Assembly (NCBI RefSeq): GCF_029635795.1 | Contig: NZ_CP114280.1 | Location: forward strand, 2,170,001 to 2,234,000 | DNA from: Dickeya lacustris | Lineage (GTDB): Bacteria; Pseudomonadota; Gammaproteobacteria; Enterobacterales; Enterobacteriaceae | Direction of reading: 5' to 3' | DNA length: 64,000 nucleotides | Shown: piece by piece, positions 30,696 to 42,133 of the stretch | Numbering within the stretch: position 1 is the first letter of the stretch | Layout of the letters: each line of letters opens with the position of its first letter | Notes under the pieces: model-generated | Told to the model about the DNA's origin: nothing | Seen by the model: only the letters and a program-made list of their open reading frames with translations | The model's database searches: none | Translations under genes and position numbers: made by a program

Positions 30696-32165
30696 TTACA
30701 TCATCACTACGTCAAACTGTTCCTGACTGTACAGCGGTTCAATCTGCACCTTGACCTGCTTACCAACGAAAATTTCCACTTCCGCCAGCGCGTGCGACTC
30801 GTCGCTCTTTAACGCCTCGCCCACGGCGGGTGATGCGTAAACCAGGAAGCGATCCGAATCATAGGCATGATGTACGCGCACCACTTCACGCATTATCTCA
30901 TAACAGACGGTTTCCACCGTTTTCACCGTGCCGCGACCGCGACAGGTTGGGCAATCGCTGCACAGCACATGCTCAATGCTCTCACGGGTGCGCTTGCGGG
31001 TCATTTCGACTAATCCCAATTGCGAGAAGCCGCTGATGCCGGTTTTCACCCTATCTTTACTGAGCGCCTGCTCCAGCGAATGCAGGACGCGGCGGCGGTG
31101 ATCCTCATTACTCATATCGATAAAATCAATGATGATGATGCCGCCCAGATTGCGCAACCTGAGCTGACGGGCAATGGCTTGGGTGGCTTCGATATTGGTG
31201 TTGAAAATGGTTTCATCCAGATTACGATGCCCGACAAACGCCCCGGTATTAATATCAATCGTGGTCATCGCTTCGGTTTGATCGATAATCAGATACCCAC
31301 CAGATTTCAGTTCTACCTTGCGATCCAGCGCACGCTGAATTTCATTCTCGACATCATACAGATCAAAAATCGGCTGTTTGCCGCTGTAATGCTCGAGCTT
31401 ACCGGTCATCTCCGGCATATATTCTGCGGTAAACTCCAGCAAAGACTCGTAAGTCTGGCGTGAATCAACCCGAATGCGATCGAGCGAGGCACCGGCAAAA
31501 TCGCGCAAAATGCGGTGCGCCAGCGCCAGCTCGCCATACAATTTGCACTTGGTCTGGTTGCGCTTTTTGCGCTCCATCACTTTCGTCCACAGCCGCTTGA
31601 GAAACGCCGCATCCTGCGACAACTCCTCTTCACCGACGCCTTCGGCGGCGGTACGGATGATAAATCCGCCCTGCTCATCGCAGTAATCCGCCACGGTTTT
31701 TTTCAACCGCTCGCGTTCGGCTTCGCTCTCAATGCGCTGGGAGACGCCAACGTGCGAGGCCCCCGGCATAAACACCAGATAGCGTGACGGCAACGTGATA
31801 TCGGTGGTCAGGCGCGCGCCCTTGGTGCCTAACGGGTCTTTCACCACCTGCACCATCAGGTCTTGCCCCTGGCGCACCAGTTCGGCGATATCACGTACAT
31901 GAAAATTCTTCTGCTCATCACCGGCCACGCACTCGGTGTGCGGCATGATGTCAGAAGCATGCAAGAACGCCGCTTTATCCAGGCCAATGTCAACAAATGC
32001 GGCCTGCATTCCCGGCAACACGCGGCTGACGCGCCCTTTATAAATATTGCCAACGATGCCGCGCCGGGATTCACGCTCAATGTGAATTTCCTGCAAAATG
32101 CCGCCATCGATGTAGGCGACGCGCGTTTCTGAAGGGGTAATATTTACCAGCAATTCAGCGGTCAT
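30696..32165 (-). CDS. rng: RNase G, endoribonuclease
   Basis: The 489-residue protein has an S1 domain at about 35-125, the RNase E/G catalytic core with [10 protein letters not shown] and IIIIDFIDM (metal-binding Asp residues), and the zinc-link DCPTCRGRG near residue 404. RNase G processes the 5' end of 16S rRNA and degrades some mRNAs. It overlaps maf by 11 bases and is followed by yhdP. Length is the same as in E. coli. Confidence 0.97.
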   Translation of the reverse strand: MTAELLVNITPSETRVAYIDGGILQEIHIERESRRGIVGNIYKGRVSRVLPGMQAAFVDIGLDKAAFLHASDIMPHTECVAGDEQKNFHVRDIAELVRQGQDLMVQVVKDPLGTKGARLTTDITLPSRYLVFMPGASHVGVSQRIESEAERERLKKTVADYCDEQGGFIIRTAAEGVGEEELSQDAAFLKRLWTKVMERKKRNQTKCKLYGELALAHRILRDFAGASLDRIRVDSRQTYESLLEFTAEYMPEMTGKLEHYSGKQPIFDLYDVENEIQRALDRKVELKSGGYLIIDQTEAMTTIDINTGAFVGHRNLDETIFNTNIEATQAIARQLRLRNLGGIIIIDFIDMSNEDHRRRVLHSLEQALSKDRVKTGISGFSQLGLVEMTRKRTRESIEHVLCSDCPTCRGRGTVKTVETVCYEIMREVVRVHHAYDSDRFLVYASPAVGEALKSDESHALAEVEIFVGKQVKVQIEPLYSQEQFDVVMM

Positions 32166-32745
32166 GAGAGTCCTCGTTCGTTACGCCGCGCGGAAAATGG
32201 GCCAATAATTCAAGCGTTTCCACCAATGGCAACCCTACCACGGCATGATAGCTACCGGAAATCGCTGTCACGAAAGCGCCGCCCTTTCCCTGGATGCCAT
32301 AGGCACCGGCTTTATCCATGGGCTCGCCGCTGGCGATATAGCGTTTGATTTCATCATCGGACAACGCGCGAAACTGCACCTCGGTCACAACCCGCTGCGT
32401 CAGGCAGCGCCTGCTATCGGCAAGGGCCAGCGCCGTCATCACCTGATGTTGGCGGCCTGAGAGCGCGCGCAGAATTCGTCTGGCGTCATCGTCATCGCGC
32501 GGTTTTTCCAGTACCTGTCCATCCAGCACGACGATGGTATCCGCCCCGAGCACCGGCAGATCCTGCGGTGCCACGGCGACCCCCGCCCGGGCTTTATCCT
32601 GCGCTAAACGGCTGACGTACTGCTCCGGCGTTTCACCCGCCTGACGCTGCTCAACGACGTCAACACGCAAAATGTCAAACGACACATCCAACAGCGCCAA
32701 TAATTCACGCCGACGCGGCGACGCCGATGCCAGATACAAATCCAT
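32155..32745 (-). CDS. yhdE: Maf-family nucleoside triphosphate pyrophosphatase (YhdE)
   Basis: The 196-residue Maf protein begins [19 protein letters not shown], the family nucleotide/substrate motif, with [18 protein letters not shown] and the GAYGIQGKG motif further on. E. coli YhdE hydrolyses dTTP, UTP and related nucleotides to monophosphates, removing unusual forms. It lies between mreD and rng and overlaps rng by 11 bases. Confidence 0.95.
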   Translation of the reverse strand: MDLYLASASPRRRELLALLDVSFDILRVDVVEQRQAGETPEQYVSRLAQDKARAGVAVAPQDLPVLGADTIVVLDGQVLEKPRDDDDARRILRALSGRQHQVMTALALADSRRCLTQRVVTEVQFRALSDDEIKRYIASGEPMDKAGAYGIQGKGGAFVTAISGSYHAVVGLPLVETLELLAHFPRGVTNEDSHDR

Positions 32746-32789
32746 TGAATTCCTCTCTCATGCACATAGCGCTGATGCCTGCCGTTTCG

Positions 32790-33278
32790 CTACTGCACGG
32801 CAAACTGACGGCGGATTTTACGCATCAATAAAAACAGCCACGGCCACAGCACGCCATCCACCACACTATTCCAGAAAATTTCCGGCCGGAAAGAGACATT
32901 GATCACCAGGAACTCGGCCCAGAACACCAGTAAATCCAGCACCAGCGACAGCAGCATCACAATCAGTGCCTGCTGCCACAGCGCCATGTTGCGGAACAGC
33001 TGAAACTTGAACGCCACCAGATAGGCGATAATGGCCAGCCCTAATGCGCGCACACCCAGCGTAGAACCGAGGATCAAGTCCGTCACCATACCGAGTAAAA
33101 AACCGGTACCGACATTGACGCGATGCGGCAGCGCCATCACCCAATAAATCAGGATAAGCGTCAGCCACGAAGGGCGATACATATAAAGCTCATCCGGCCA
33201 GGGCATGACTTGCAGCACCGTCGCGACCAGAAAGGAGAACCAGATAATCCAATAGCCATGTCGGCGATAGCGATTCAT
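32790..33278 (-). CDS. mreD: MreD, rod-shape membrane protein
   Basis: The 162-residue protein has five or six hydrophobic helices ([38 protein letters not shown]) and belongs to the MreD family. It works with MreB, MreC, RodA and PBP2 in lateral wall elongation. Its ATG overlaps the mreC stop by 4 bases. Confidence 0.95.
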   Translation of the reverse strand: MNRYRRHGYWIIWFSFLVATVLQVMPWPDELYMYRPSWLTLILIYWVMALPHRVNVGTGFLLGMVTDLILGSTLGVRALGLAIIAYLVAFKFQLFRNMALWQQALIVMLLSLVLDLLVFWAEFLVINVSFRPEIFWNSVVDGVLWPWLFLLMRKIRRQFAVQ

Positions 33279-34534
33279 CGGCTGACTCCCGCCGCACCGC
33301 TGGAAGCAGGCGTTGCCTGTCTGCTACTGGAAGGCTGGGCTGACGATGCCGCGCCCGGGAGCGGACGGCTATTCGTCGGCGTACTGTTTGACGGCATACT
33401 GTTTGACGGTGCTGTACCCGACGATGTGGCAGGCGCTACACCATCACCCACGGGCGGATTCGCACCCTCGGCATTGCGGTTACTGCGCGATGTGCGATGC
33501 CGCGACGAGCTGGCTGCGGCGGGCTTGCTTGTGGTATTGGCCGCCGCAGGCGGCGCGGGCGGGCCGACAAAATCTGCCGCCGGTTTCGCCGATGACAGCG
33601 GCGCAGGCGGCCCCATTTCATCAGGAGAAGGCAAAACATGCGGCATCATCTGCATCAGGCGTTCGTTCGCCACCCGATGCACATCGTCTGACGGTAAAGC
33701 GGTGCGTGAATTACTGTCCACGCCCCACATCAATAGCAGGTAGCGCAGGCGCTGGAGTTCAGCGGTCGGATGAGCCTGAATCACGGTATAAGCGCGTTGG
33801 GTATCCACTTTCACCGAAGACACCACGGCAACCGGATAACCTTCAGGGAAACGCCCGCCTAAGCCGGATGTCACCAAAACATCGCCCACGCGGATATCGG
33901 TATTATTCGGCAGGTGCTCAAGTTGCAGGTCTTCGGTGCAACCGTTACCGGCGGCAATCACGCGAATGTCATTGCGCAGCACCTGAATTGGCAGCGCATG
34001 AGAGGCATCACAAATCAACAGTACCCGGCTGGTAAACTGCCCGACGGCAACCACCTGACCGACTACGCCTTTATCACTGATAACCGGCTGCCCTTCATAC
34101 ACGCCGTTGACATTGCCTTTGTCGATAACCACCTGATCGCTATAGGGGTCTGTGCCAGACGAAAGCACTTGCGTGACCATCTTCTGCTCTTCCTGACGCA
34201 GCGGCGAGCCCAGTAATTCGCGCAGACGGGCATTCTCCTGCCTGAACTGGCCGAGCAGCAGCAAATCGCTATTTTTCATTAGCAATTCCTGGCGCAGCGC
34301 CACGTTTTCACGCGCGAGTTGTTCACGGGAAGTGAGATTAACAGAGAGGTCATCCAGCAAGGCGCGCGGGCCATTGGCCAGAAAATAAAACGGACTGACG
34401 GCGGTATCCATGTACGTTCTGATTTTCACAAACGTACCGAGCCGACTGTCAGCAAAAATCACCACAATCGCGGTAATGACAGCCAGAAACAGGCGCAGTT
34501 GCAGGGAGGGGCCCCGGCTAAAAATCGGCTTCAT
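33275..34534 (-). CDS. mreC: MreC, rod-shape periplasmic scaffold
   Basis: The 419-residue product from [19 protein letters not shown] (ATG 34534) has one membrane helix (about 13-30), a coiled coil (about 65-110), and two beta-barrel subdomains ([38 protein letters not shown]). MreC activates PBP2. An upstream in-frame start at 34600 would add 22 residues absent from E. coli. The tail after residue 300 is much longer than in E. coli (367 in total): about 100 residues rich in Ser, Pro, Ala and Thr, presumably disordered. Confidence 0.95.
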   Translation of the reverse strand: MKPIFSRGPSLQLRLFLAVITAIVVIFADSRLGTFVKIRTYMDTAVSPFYFLANGPRALLDDLSVNLTSREQLARENVALRQELLMKNSDLLLLGQFRQENARLRELLGSPLRQEEQKMVTQVLSSGTDPYSDQVVIDKGNVNGVYEGQPVISDKGVVGQVVAVGQFTSRVLLICDASHALPIQVLRNDIRVIAAGNGCTEDLQLEHLPNNTDIRVGDVLVTSGLGGRFPEGYPVAVVSSVKVDTQRAYTVIQAHPTAELQRLRYLLLMWGVDSNSRTALPSDDVHRVANERLMQMMPHVLPSPDEMGPPAPLSSAKPAADFVGPPAPPAAANTTSKPAAASSSRHRTSRSNRNAEGANPPVGDGVAPATSSGTAPSNSMPSNSTPTNSRPLPGAASSAQPSSSRQATPASSGAAGVSR

Positions 34535-34636
34535 AAAGTTGCGTATTCCTCGACAATAAAAAGGGGGCGACCGCGTGGGATGAATGGAACAAGCCTTCAT
34601 CCATACGGCGGTTTCCCCCTCTTTGTTCTGGCCGGA

Positions 34637-35999
<1,363 letters not shown>

Positions 36000-37964
36000 T
36001 CAAACATAGGTTCGCGGTGAATATTTTTTCAACGTGTTACTCACCGGTTCCGATGCGGCAAACAAATCACCCTGCCCGCCGCAAACGCCTTTCTCGATTA
36101 ATGTCTGCCACTCTTCCTGAGTACGCACGCCCGAGGCAAACACATGCGCATGCGTGCCTTTGCACGCTTCAGTCAGGCTACTGACGAACAACTGATTCTC
36201 TGGCCGCTTATCCAGGCTCCGAACCAGTCCGGGGTGCAGCTTGATGACCTCGACCCGCAGCGACTTGATATAGGCCGTGCTGACCAGCGTCAGGCCCGCC
36301 TGAGTCACCGCCAAACGGCAGCCAAGCCCAGTTATCATGGCCAGAATCGGGCGCAGGCGGCCAATATACTGGCACACCTCAGACTCGGCTAACTCGAACA
36401 GTAACCGCTCCCGCTGCCTTTTCGGGCATTGCAGCAGCGTTTCGCGCAACCAGCGTAAGAAAGAGCGCTGTAATAATGAATCGACCGTGATAGGAAAAGC
36501 CAACACCGAATCCTGCCAACTGACCGTCAGTGCAATCACCCGGTTAATCAACTGCCTATCATAGCCCGCCGTCAGACCCAGTTGCCGCACCAGCGGCATG
36601 TATTCGGCTTCCAGCAATTCTTGAGAGCCATCATAAATACGGCTAAACATTTCACGATGATGCACCTCGCCACTGCGGGTAATCGCCGGTTTCTGATACA
36701 AACGCGGCCCGCCGCGCAACAGCGTATGCTCAAGCAATGTACGCCACTTCACGCTCCCCCGGCCTTTCTCCGGCCCGCGTCTATCATAGACACACCAGCC
36801 ATTGCCGCCTTGCAACACCGCATTTCGGGTGGCATCTTCCACGCTTTCCATCACCTGTTCGGTGCTTTGGCCACCGTGATAAGCGCATATGCCAATGTGG
36901 AGAATATCTTCGCGGTCAATCAAGGGCGTCGAAGGTAAAATATCAATCGCTTTCACCAGTTGGCTGGCGATGCTATCGGCTTCTTTCAGGGTGCAGTGGG
37001 GCAACAAGACGGTGAAATCACTGTGATAATAACGGGCCAGCAATGCAGACGGGTAACGTAATACAAAGGTTGAGAGCAGATTGATAAGCGTATTGCGATA
37101 CTCTTCAACCACCCCACCATAGCCGTGAGTTTCCTGTAGCGTGTCAAAATCGGGCAACCTTATCATCATCACCACACCATGCGTCCCCACTTCTTCCGGG
37201 TCTTCGAGTTGCGTGGCGAGTTGATTTTCAAAAAAGAGTCGATTGTTAAGGCCGGTTTGTGAATCTTGCGCAGCAAATGAACGAATCAAGGTATCGACAC
37301 GGCTGCGGGCCTCACGAGCCTCCACCAGATCCAACAGCAGTTGATCCAGCGCGCCGCTGGCCGCAGCAGGCCACTCATGCACCGAACCATACATCACCGT
37401 TTCACGTTCACCGGCCAGAATACGCCGCGCGCGTGTCTCCAGCTGTACTTGCCCGGCCATTTGACGCCGTAACCAGCGCACCGCATGGAAAACCAAAATG
37501 GCTATCAACAAGATAGCCAGCACCACGGTGAGCGCGGGTTTCAGGTAGCGCGGCGAGCCGAATAGCGGATCGCCATAGGTCACATTCACCTTGACATCGG
37601 TATGGTGTAACAGCGACAGCTCCGCATGGCGATACACCAGCGCACTGTCATTGCCATCAACGAAAAGATCGGACTGGCGCAACAGATCCGGTTGGCGTAA
37701 TAAATAGAGGCGTTCGTGGCTGTCACGGATTTCCAGTTCCACAATGCTCGCGGCTTTCATGACCGCAGGCAGCCAAAACTGGATTGAATCCGGCGGTTGC
37801 ACCAATAAAGCCTGATCAATACCGGCTGCCACGGCTCTGAGTTGATGTTCCATCCGTTGCTGGCTATAACATACAAAACTAAAAATGCTGCTCACCAGCA
37901 TCAGCAACACCGCCAATGCCGTCAGCAACGTGATGAGTATTGATAGTCTGGCTGTTAACCCCAT
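36000..37964 (-). CDS. csrD: CsrD, CsrB/CsrC small-RNA decay factor
   Basis: The 654-residue membrane protein has two N-terminal helices (about 10-30 and 135-160) around a periplasmic segment, a HAMP-like linker, a degenerate GGDEF domain (catalytic site replaced by HSDFT in ARYYHSDFTVLLPH) and a degenerate EAL domain (LFELAESEV). It therefore should not make or break cyclic-di-GMP. In E. coli CsrD promotes RNase E cleavage of CsrB/CsrC, freeing CsrA. It is upstream of mreB as in E. coli and divergent from acuI. Confidence 0.93.
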   Translation of the reverse strand: MGLTARLSILITLLTALAVLLMLVSSIFSFVCYSQQRMEHQLRAVAAGIDQALLVQPPDSIQFWLPAVMKAASIVELEIRDSHERLYLLRQPDLLRQSDLFVDGNDSALVYRHAELSLLHHTDVKVNVTYGDPLFGSPRYLKPALTVVLAILLIAILVFHAVRWLRRQMAGQVQLETRARRILAGERETVMYGSVHEWPAAASGALDQLLLDLVEAREARSRVDTLIRSFAAQDSQTGLNNRLFFENQLATQLEDPEEVGTHGVVMMIRLPDFDTLQETHGYGGVVEEYRNTLINLLSTFVLRYPSALLARYYHSDFTVLLPHCTLKEADSIASQLVKAIDILPSTPLIDREDILHIGICAYHGGQSTEQVMESVEDATRNAVLQGGNGWCVYDRRGPEKGRGSVKWRTLLEHTLLRGGPRLYQKPAITRSGEVHHREMFSRIYDGSQELLEAEYMPLVRQLGLTAGYDRQLINRVIALTVSWQDSVLAFPITVDSLLQRSFLRWLRETLLQCPKRQRERLLFELAESEVCQYIGRLRPILAMITGLGCRLAVTQAGLTLVSTAYIKSLRVEVIKLHPGLVRSLDKRPENQLFVSSLTEACKGTHAHVFASGVRTQEEWQTLIEKGVCGGQGDLFAASEPVSNTLKKYSPRTYV

Positions 37965-38115
37965 CCCTGTGCCCTAACTCCGTCAGTGGGTTAAGAAACC
38001 CGTTTATAAGAGACTTTATGTGTTCTTTGCGATTTATCAGTTCGCATACTACCTGTTACAAATATAGTCATTAAATGATTTACCTCTATTTTTGTCCCCG
38101 TTAAGGAGGATTTTT

Positions 38116-39102
38116 ATGCGCGCTCTGTTTCTTGAGCAGCAAGACGGCCTGACGCTGGCCGCAATCAATACGCTCGAGCCTTCGCAATTACCGGCAGGTG
38201 ATGTCACGGTCGATATCGACTGGTCGGGTATCAACTATAAAGATGCGTTGGCGATTACCGGTACAGGGAAAATCGTCCGGCAGTTTCCAATGATCCCCGG
38301 CATTGATTTTGCGGGCCGGGTACACCACAGCCAGCACCCGGATTTTCAGGCCGGGCAAGCCGTCGTCTTAACCGGCTGGGGCGTTGGCGAGCAACATTGG
38401 GGAGGGCTGGCAGAACAGGCGCGCGTAGCCGCTGACTGGCTGGTGCCACTGCCAGCGGCGCTCTCTGCTCGCCAGGCGATGATCATCGGCACCGCCGGTT
38501 TTACCGCCATGCTCTGTGTCATGGCGCTGGAAGAAGGCGGTGTCACGCCCGCCAGTGGCGAGATTGTCGTCAGCGGGGCCAGCGGCGGCGTTGGCAGCAC
38601 GGCCATCGCCCTGCTACACGTATTGGGTTATCAGGTGACGGCGATTAGCGGACGAGCGCACAATCATGACTATTTGCGTCAGTTGGGCGCACACCACGTC
38701 ATCGATCGCAGCGAGTTTACCTCAGGCTGTCGCGCGCTGGAGAAACAGCGCTGGGCGGGAGCCATTGATACCGCAGGCGATCAGGTACTGGCAACGCTGC
38801 TGGCCCAAATGCACTATGGCGCGACGGTTGCCGCCTGTGGTCTGGCTGGCGGCGTGGCGCTCCCCACCACGGTGATGCCCTTTATTTTGCGTAATGTTCG
38901 CTTGCAAGGGGTGGATTCCGTGATGACCCCGAAGGCGCGGCGTTTACAAGCCTGGCAGCGACTAGCCACCCTGCTGCCAGAGCACTTCTATCAACATGTC
39001 GCCCGGGAAATTACGCTGGAGCAGGCACCCGACATCGCCCGTGCTCTGCTGGCCAATGAGGTCACGGGCCGCACGCTGGTACGTCTCGGCGCAACCGACT
39101 AA
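38116..39102 (+). CDS. acuI: AcuI (YhdH), acryloyl-CoA reductase
   Basis: The 328-residue medium-chain dehydrogenase has an N-terminal catalytic fold (SGINYKDALAITGTGKI) and a Rossmann motif GASGGVGSTAIALLHVLGY near residues 155-173. It reduces toxic acryloyl-CoA with NADPH in the cytoplasm and lacks the catalytic zinc ligands of alcohol dehydrogenases. I chose ATG 38116, preceded by TAAGGAGG at ideal distance, over 38092. It is divergent from csrD as in E. coli. Confidence 0.93.
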   Translation: MRALFLEQQDGLTLAAINTLEPSQLPAGDVTVDIDWSGINYKDALAITGTGKIVRQFPMIPGIDFAGRVHHSQHPDFQAGQAVVLTGWGVGEQHWGGLAEQARVAADWLVPLPAALSARQAMIIGTAGFTAMLCVMALEEGGVTPASGEIVVSGASGGVGSTAIALLHVLGYQVTAISGRAHNHDYLRQLGAHHVIDRSEFTSGCRALEKQRWAGAIDTAGDQVLATLLAQMHYGATVAACGLAGGVALPTTVMPFILRNVRLQGVDSVMTPKARRLQAWQRLATLLPEHFYQHVAREITLEQAPDIARALLANEVTGRTLVRLGATD

Positions 39103-39112
39103 CCCACCGCGC

Positions 39113-39142
39113 GCAAGGCAGGTAAAACACCTGCCTTGCTTT
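39113..39142 (+). terminator. Terminator after acuI
   Basis: GCAAGGCAGGT and ACCTGCCTTGC form a perfect 11-bp stem with a 5-base loop AAAAC, followed by TTTG, 10 bases after the acuI stop. The stem is strong and the T run short. Confidence 0.75.
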
Positions 39143-39321
39143 GCCCGTGAGAGCCATTCTCCACGGGCAACACGTCACACCCGGTAAATAAAGAAGCATT
39201 CCCCCAAGCGGTATTTCACCGCATACTGAGCATGACTAGCGTCAGGCGCACAGCGCCTGAACCATGACCGGAATCTAAAAAATAACGCCACTCCGTCATT
39301 GATAAAACGCAGGAGCTCACC

Positions 39322-40325
39322 ATGTCCAGACATCGCAAACTCACCGACGCCGATGTGACGCCGGAATCACTCTTCTATCAACGCCGTAAACGTGCTAAAA
39401 GCGCTCGGTCTGAGCGCAGCAACGTTAAGTCTGCCCGGCGGTGCGCGTGCCGATGTTCTTAACTGGTTTAACAGCCAGCCGACAAAGACCGCGCCACCCG
39501 GTAAACCCCTCACGTTTAGCCAGCCACCGGACTGGCGCCCGGCGCTGACGCTCACGCCAGAGGACAAAGTCACCGGTTACAATAATTTTTATGAATTCGG
39601 TCTCGATAAAGCCGACCCGGCAGCCAAAGCCGGAGGGCTGAAAACCGAAGGCTGGCAACTGCGCATCGATGGCGAGGTTGCCAAACCCATGACGCTGGAT
39701 ATCGACGACATTCGCCGCCGTTTTCCGCTGGAGGAGCGCATCTATCGCTTTCGCTGCGTTGAAGCCTGGTCGATGGTTATTCCGTGGGTCGGCTTTGAGC
39801 TGGCGCAGTTGATCAAACTGGCCGAACCCACCGCAAACGCCCGCTATGTCGCTTTTCAAACACTCAACGACCCACAACAGATGCCCGGCCATGAAAGATA
39901 CCTTTATCGGCGGTGGGCTAGAGTACCCTTATGTCGAAGGGCTGCGCCTGGATGAAGCCATGCACCCGTTAACCTTACTGGCGGTCGGCGTCTACGGCAA
40001 AACCCTGCCGCCGCAAAACGGCGCGCCGATACGGTTGGTCACACCGTGGAAATATGGCTTTAAAAACATCAAATCCATCGTGCATATTCGGTTAACGCAA
40101 CAACAACCGCCCTCGACCTGGAATTTGACCGCACCTAACGAATACGGGTTTTACGCCAACGTTAACCCTGAGGTCGATCACCCGCGCTGGTCGCAAGCGA
40201 CAGAGCGCGTCATTGGCGCAGGCGGCCTGCTAGACGTGAAGCGCCAGCCCACTCTGCTGTTTAATGGTTACGCCGATCGCGTCGCCTCGCTCTATCAAGG
40301 CATGAACCTGCGGGAGTGGTTTTGA
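39322..40325 (+). pseudogene. msrP: MsrP (YedY), periplasmic methionine-sulfoxide reductase, two frameshifts
   Basis: Three frames in series encode the molybdopterin subunit that repairs oxidised methionine in periplasmic proteins. Frame one (ATG 39322) gives the N-terminus with the Tat signal arginines (FYQRRK); frame two takes over at [15 protein letters not shown] and carries the molybdenum-ligand cysteine in [11 protein letters not shown]; frame three starts at [16 protein letters not shown] and runs to the stop. Dropping one base near 39391 and one near 39888 gives a single protein of 333 residues, against 334 in E. coli, with no gap in the alignment. As read, translation stops soon after the signal sequence. 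The downstream partner msrQ is intact. Confidence 0.9.
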
Positions 40326-40960
40326 TGATGCGCCTGTCCGCACGCCACATCACGGCGCTGAAAGCGCTGCTCCATCTGGCGCCCCTGTTGCCGTTTGTCT
40401 GGCTGGCGCTGGCGGTCAGCCAGGGAGCATTGAGCGCCGATCCGGCAAAGGATATCCAGCATGTTACCGGCGACATGGCGCTAAAGCTGCTGCTGGCAAC
40501 GCTCATTGTCACGCCGCTTGCCCGCTACGCGAAACAACCCCTGCTGATTCGCTGCCGTCGCCTGCTGGGGCTCTGGTGCTTTGCCTGGGCGAGCCTGCAC
40601 CTGCTGAGTTATACCTTGCTGGAATTGGGTATCAACCATCTCGATTTGCTGGGAAAAGAGGTGATATCGCGGCCCTATTTAACATTGGGGATGGCATGCT
40701 GGCTGATTCTGCTCATCCTGAGCGCTACCTCAACGCGTTCAGCGCAGCAACGGCTGGGAACTCGCTGGCAAACGTTGCACAATCTGATTTATCTGGTCGC
40801 TATCTTCGCGCCGCTTCACTATCTTTGGTCGGTCAAGACGCTATCGCCACAACCGGTTATCTATGCTTTGGTTGCCGTCATCTTGCTGCTTTTTCGCTAC
40901 AAGAAGCTGCAACAATGGCGACGCCCTCTCTCTTTGAGCCGCAAAAAATCGCCCCGCTAA
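40325..40960 (+). CDS. msrQ: MsrQ (YedZ), haem-binding membrane subunit
   Basis: The roughly 211-residue protein has six hydrophobic helices with haem-ligand histidines in the ferric-reductase-like core ([35 protein letters not shown]). It passes electrons from the quinone pool or flavin reductase to MsrP. ATG 40325 overlaps the msrP stop (TGATG); the next ATG, 40328, is equally likely and starts MRLSARHI as in E. coli. The stop codon lies in the loop of the following terminator. Confidence 0.92.
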   Translation: MMRLSARHITALKALLHLAPLLPFVWLALAVSQGALSADPAKDIQHVTGDMALKLLLATLIVTPLARYAKQPLLIRCRRLLGLWCFAWASLHLLSYTLLELGINHLDLLGKEVISRPYLTLGMACWLILLILSATSTRSAQQRLGTRWQTLHNLIYLVAIFAPLHYLWSVKTLSPQPVIYALVAVILLLFRYKKLQQWRRPLSLSRKKSPR

Positions 40961-40971
40961 CGGGGCGATTT
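40946..40971 (+). terminator. Terminator overlapping the msrQ stop codon
   Basis: AAATCGCCCCG and CGGGGCGATTT form a perfect 11-bp stem with the loop CTAA. The TAA in the loop is the msrQ stop. The last four sense codons thus lie in the stem, so a ribosome finishing msrQ would melt it. Confidence 0.75.
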
Positions 40972-41048
40972 GGTAAAAATTTGTCAATACAGCAAGGTCA
41001 ACTGCGCAGATAAGACCAGTATTTCGCTGCTAACTGCTACGATATGGC

Positions 41049-41054
41049 TATAAT
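41049..41054 (+). promoter_or_regulatory. Consensus -10 element upstream of aroQ
   Basis: TATAAT occurs 111 bases before the aroQ start in the 205-base gap after msrQ. The matching -35 is weak. It could be the promoter of aroQ-accB-accC. Confidence 0.35.
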
Positions 41055-41165
41055 GTTCACACCCCGCAGCGAATGCGGGAGATTTTCGCCCGGCAAAGGG
41101 TGACAAACGAATAGCTTCGCGCTATGTTGTGCGCCACTGAGCCAATCGCGGGAGATAGCAGCACA

Positions 41166-41618
41166 ATGGCAGATAAGTTTCACATTTTGCTCCTTAACGG
41201 CCCCAACCTGAATTTACTGGGCACCCGTGAGCCGGAAAAATATGGCCATACGACATTACCTGTTCTGGTTAGTGAACTGGAACAGGCAGCAACGGCGCTA
41301 AATGTGCAGTTATCTCATCGCCAGTCGAATGCGGAACATGAGCTGATTGAGAGCATTCATCAAGCCCGAGGCAATACCGATTTTATTCTGATAAACCCGG
41401 CGGCATTTACGCACACCAGTGTGGCGCTACGAGACGCGCTGCTGGCGGTGGCCATCCCGTTTATCGAGATCCATCTGACCAACGTGCACGCACGTGAACC
41501 TTTCCGTCACCACTCCTACTTGTCTGATGTGGCGGTGGGCGTCATCTGCGGGTTGGGTACAGACGGATACCACTATGGTTTACAGGCAGCGGTCAAGCGA
41601 CTGTCAATGTCCCACTAA
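41166..41618 (+). CDS. aroQ: AroQ, type II 3-dehydroquinate dehydratase
   Basis: The 150-residue protein has the class II active-site features: [16 protein letters not shown] with the catalytic-loop Arg and Tyr (REPEKYG), [17 protein letters not shown] with the catalytic His, and [15 protein letters not shown]. It dehydrates 3-dehydroquinate in the shikimate pathway as a dodecamer. I chose ATG 41166 over 41124, because the shorter form matches the family and follows GGGAGATAGC. In E. coli K-12 the class I enzyme AroD does this job; the class II gene beside accB is typical of other gammaproteobacteria. Confidence 0.94.
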   Translation: MADKFHILLLNGPNLNLLGTREPEKYGHTTLPVLVSELEQAATALNVQLSHRQSNAEHELIESIHQARGNTDFILINPAAFTHTSVALRDALLAVAIPFIEIHLTNVHAREPFRHHSYLSDVAVGVICGLGTDGYHYGLQAAVKRLSMSH

Positions 41619-41654
41619 CCATTTCCAATTAACAACGAGTACGGAACCCCATTC

Positions 41655-42122
41655 ATGGATATTCGTAAAATCAAAAAACTGATCGAACTGGTTGAAGAAT
41701 CCGGCATCGCCGAACTGGAAATTTCCGAAGGTGAAGAGTCAGTACGTATCAGTCGTGCTCCGGCACCGGGTAGCTACCCGATGATGCAACAGGCCTACGC
41801 ACCGATGCCGCAGCAGTTCGCACCCGTTGCTGCTCCGGCCGCTGCGCCAGCCGCTGCGTCTGAAGCCGCCGCTCCGGCAGCCATCAGTGGTCATGTGGTA
41901 CGTTCACCGATGGTCGGCACCTTCTATCGCACGCCAAGCCCGGATGCCAAACCGTTCATTGAAATCGGCCAGCAGGTCAAAGTCGGCGATACGTTGTGCA
42001 TCGTCGAAGCGATGAAAATGATGAACCAGATTGAAGCCGATAAAGCTGGCGTGGTGAAAGCCATTCTGGTTGAAAGCGGCCAGCCGGTTGAATTTGACGA
42101 GCCACTGGTTGTCATCGAATAA
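41655..42122 (+). CDS. accB: AccB, biotin carboxyl carrier protein
   Basis: The 155-residue protein has an N-terminal domain ([23 protein letters not shown], within limits of the family), an Ala/Pro linker (about 48-80), and a biotinyl domain with the biotinylated lysine at 121 in [10 protein letters not shown]. It carries carboxybiotin in acetyl-CoA carboxylase, the first step of fatty-acid synthesis. accC follows after 11 bases, and aroQ precedes by 36. Confidence 0.97.
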   Translation: MDIRKIKKLIELVEESGIAELEISEGEESVRISRAPAPGSYPMMQQAYAPMPQQFAPVAAPAAAPAAASEAAAPAAISGHVVRSPMVGTFYRTPSPDAKPFIEIGQQVKVGDTLCIVEAMKMMNQIEADKAGVVKAILVESGQPVEFDEPLVVIE

Positions 42123-42133
42123 CGAGGCTTACC

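Noticed and set aside
36000..37964. Active diguanylate cyclase/phosphodiesterase
   Set aside because: The GGDEF and EAL signature residues are replaced (HSDFT, ELA), and gene position identifies CsrD.
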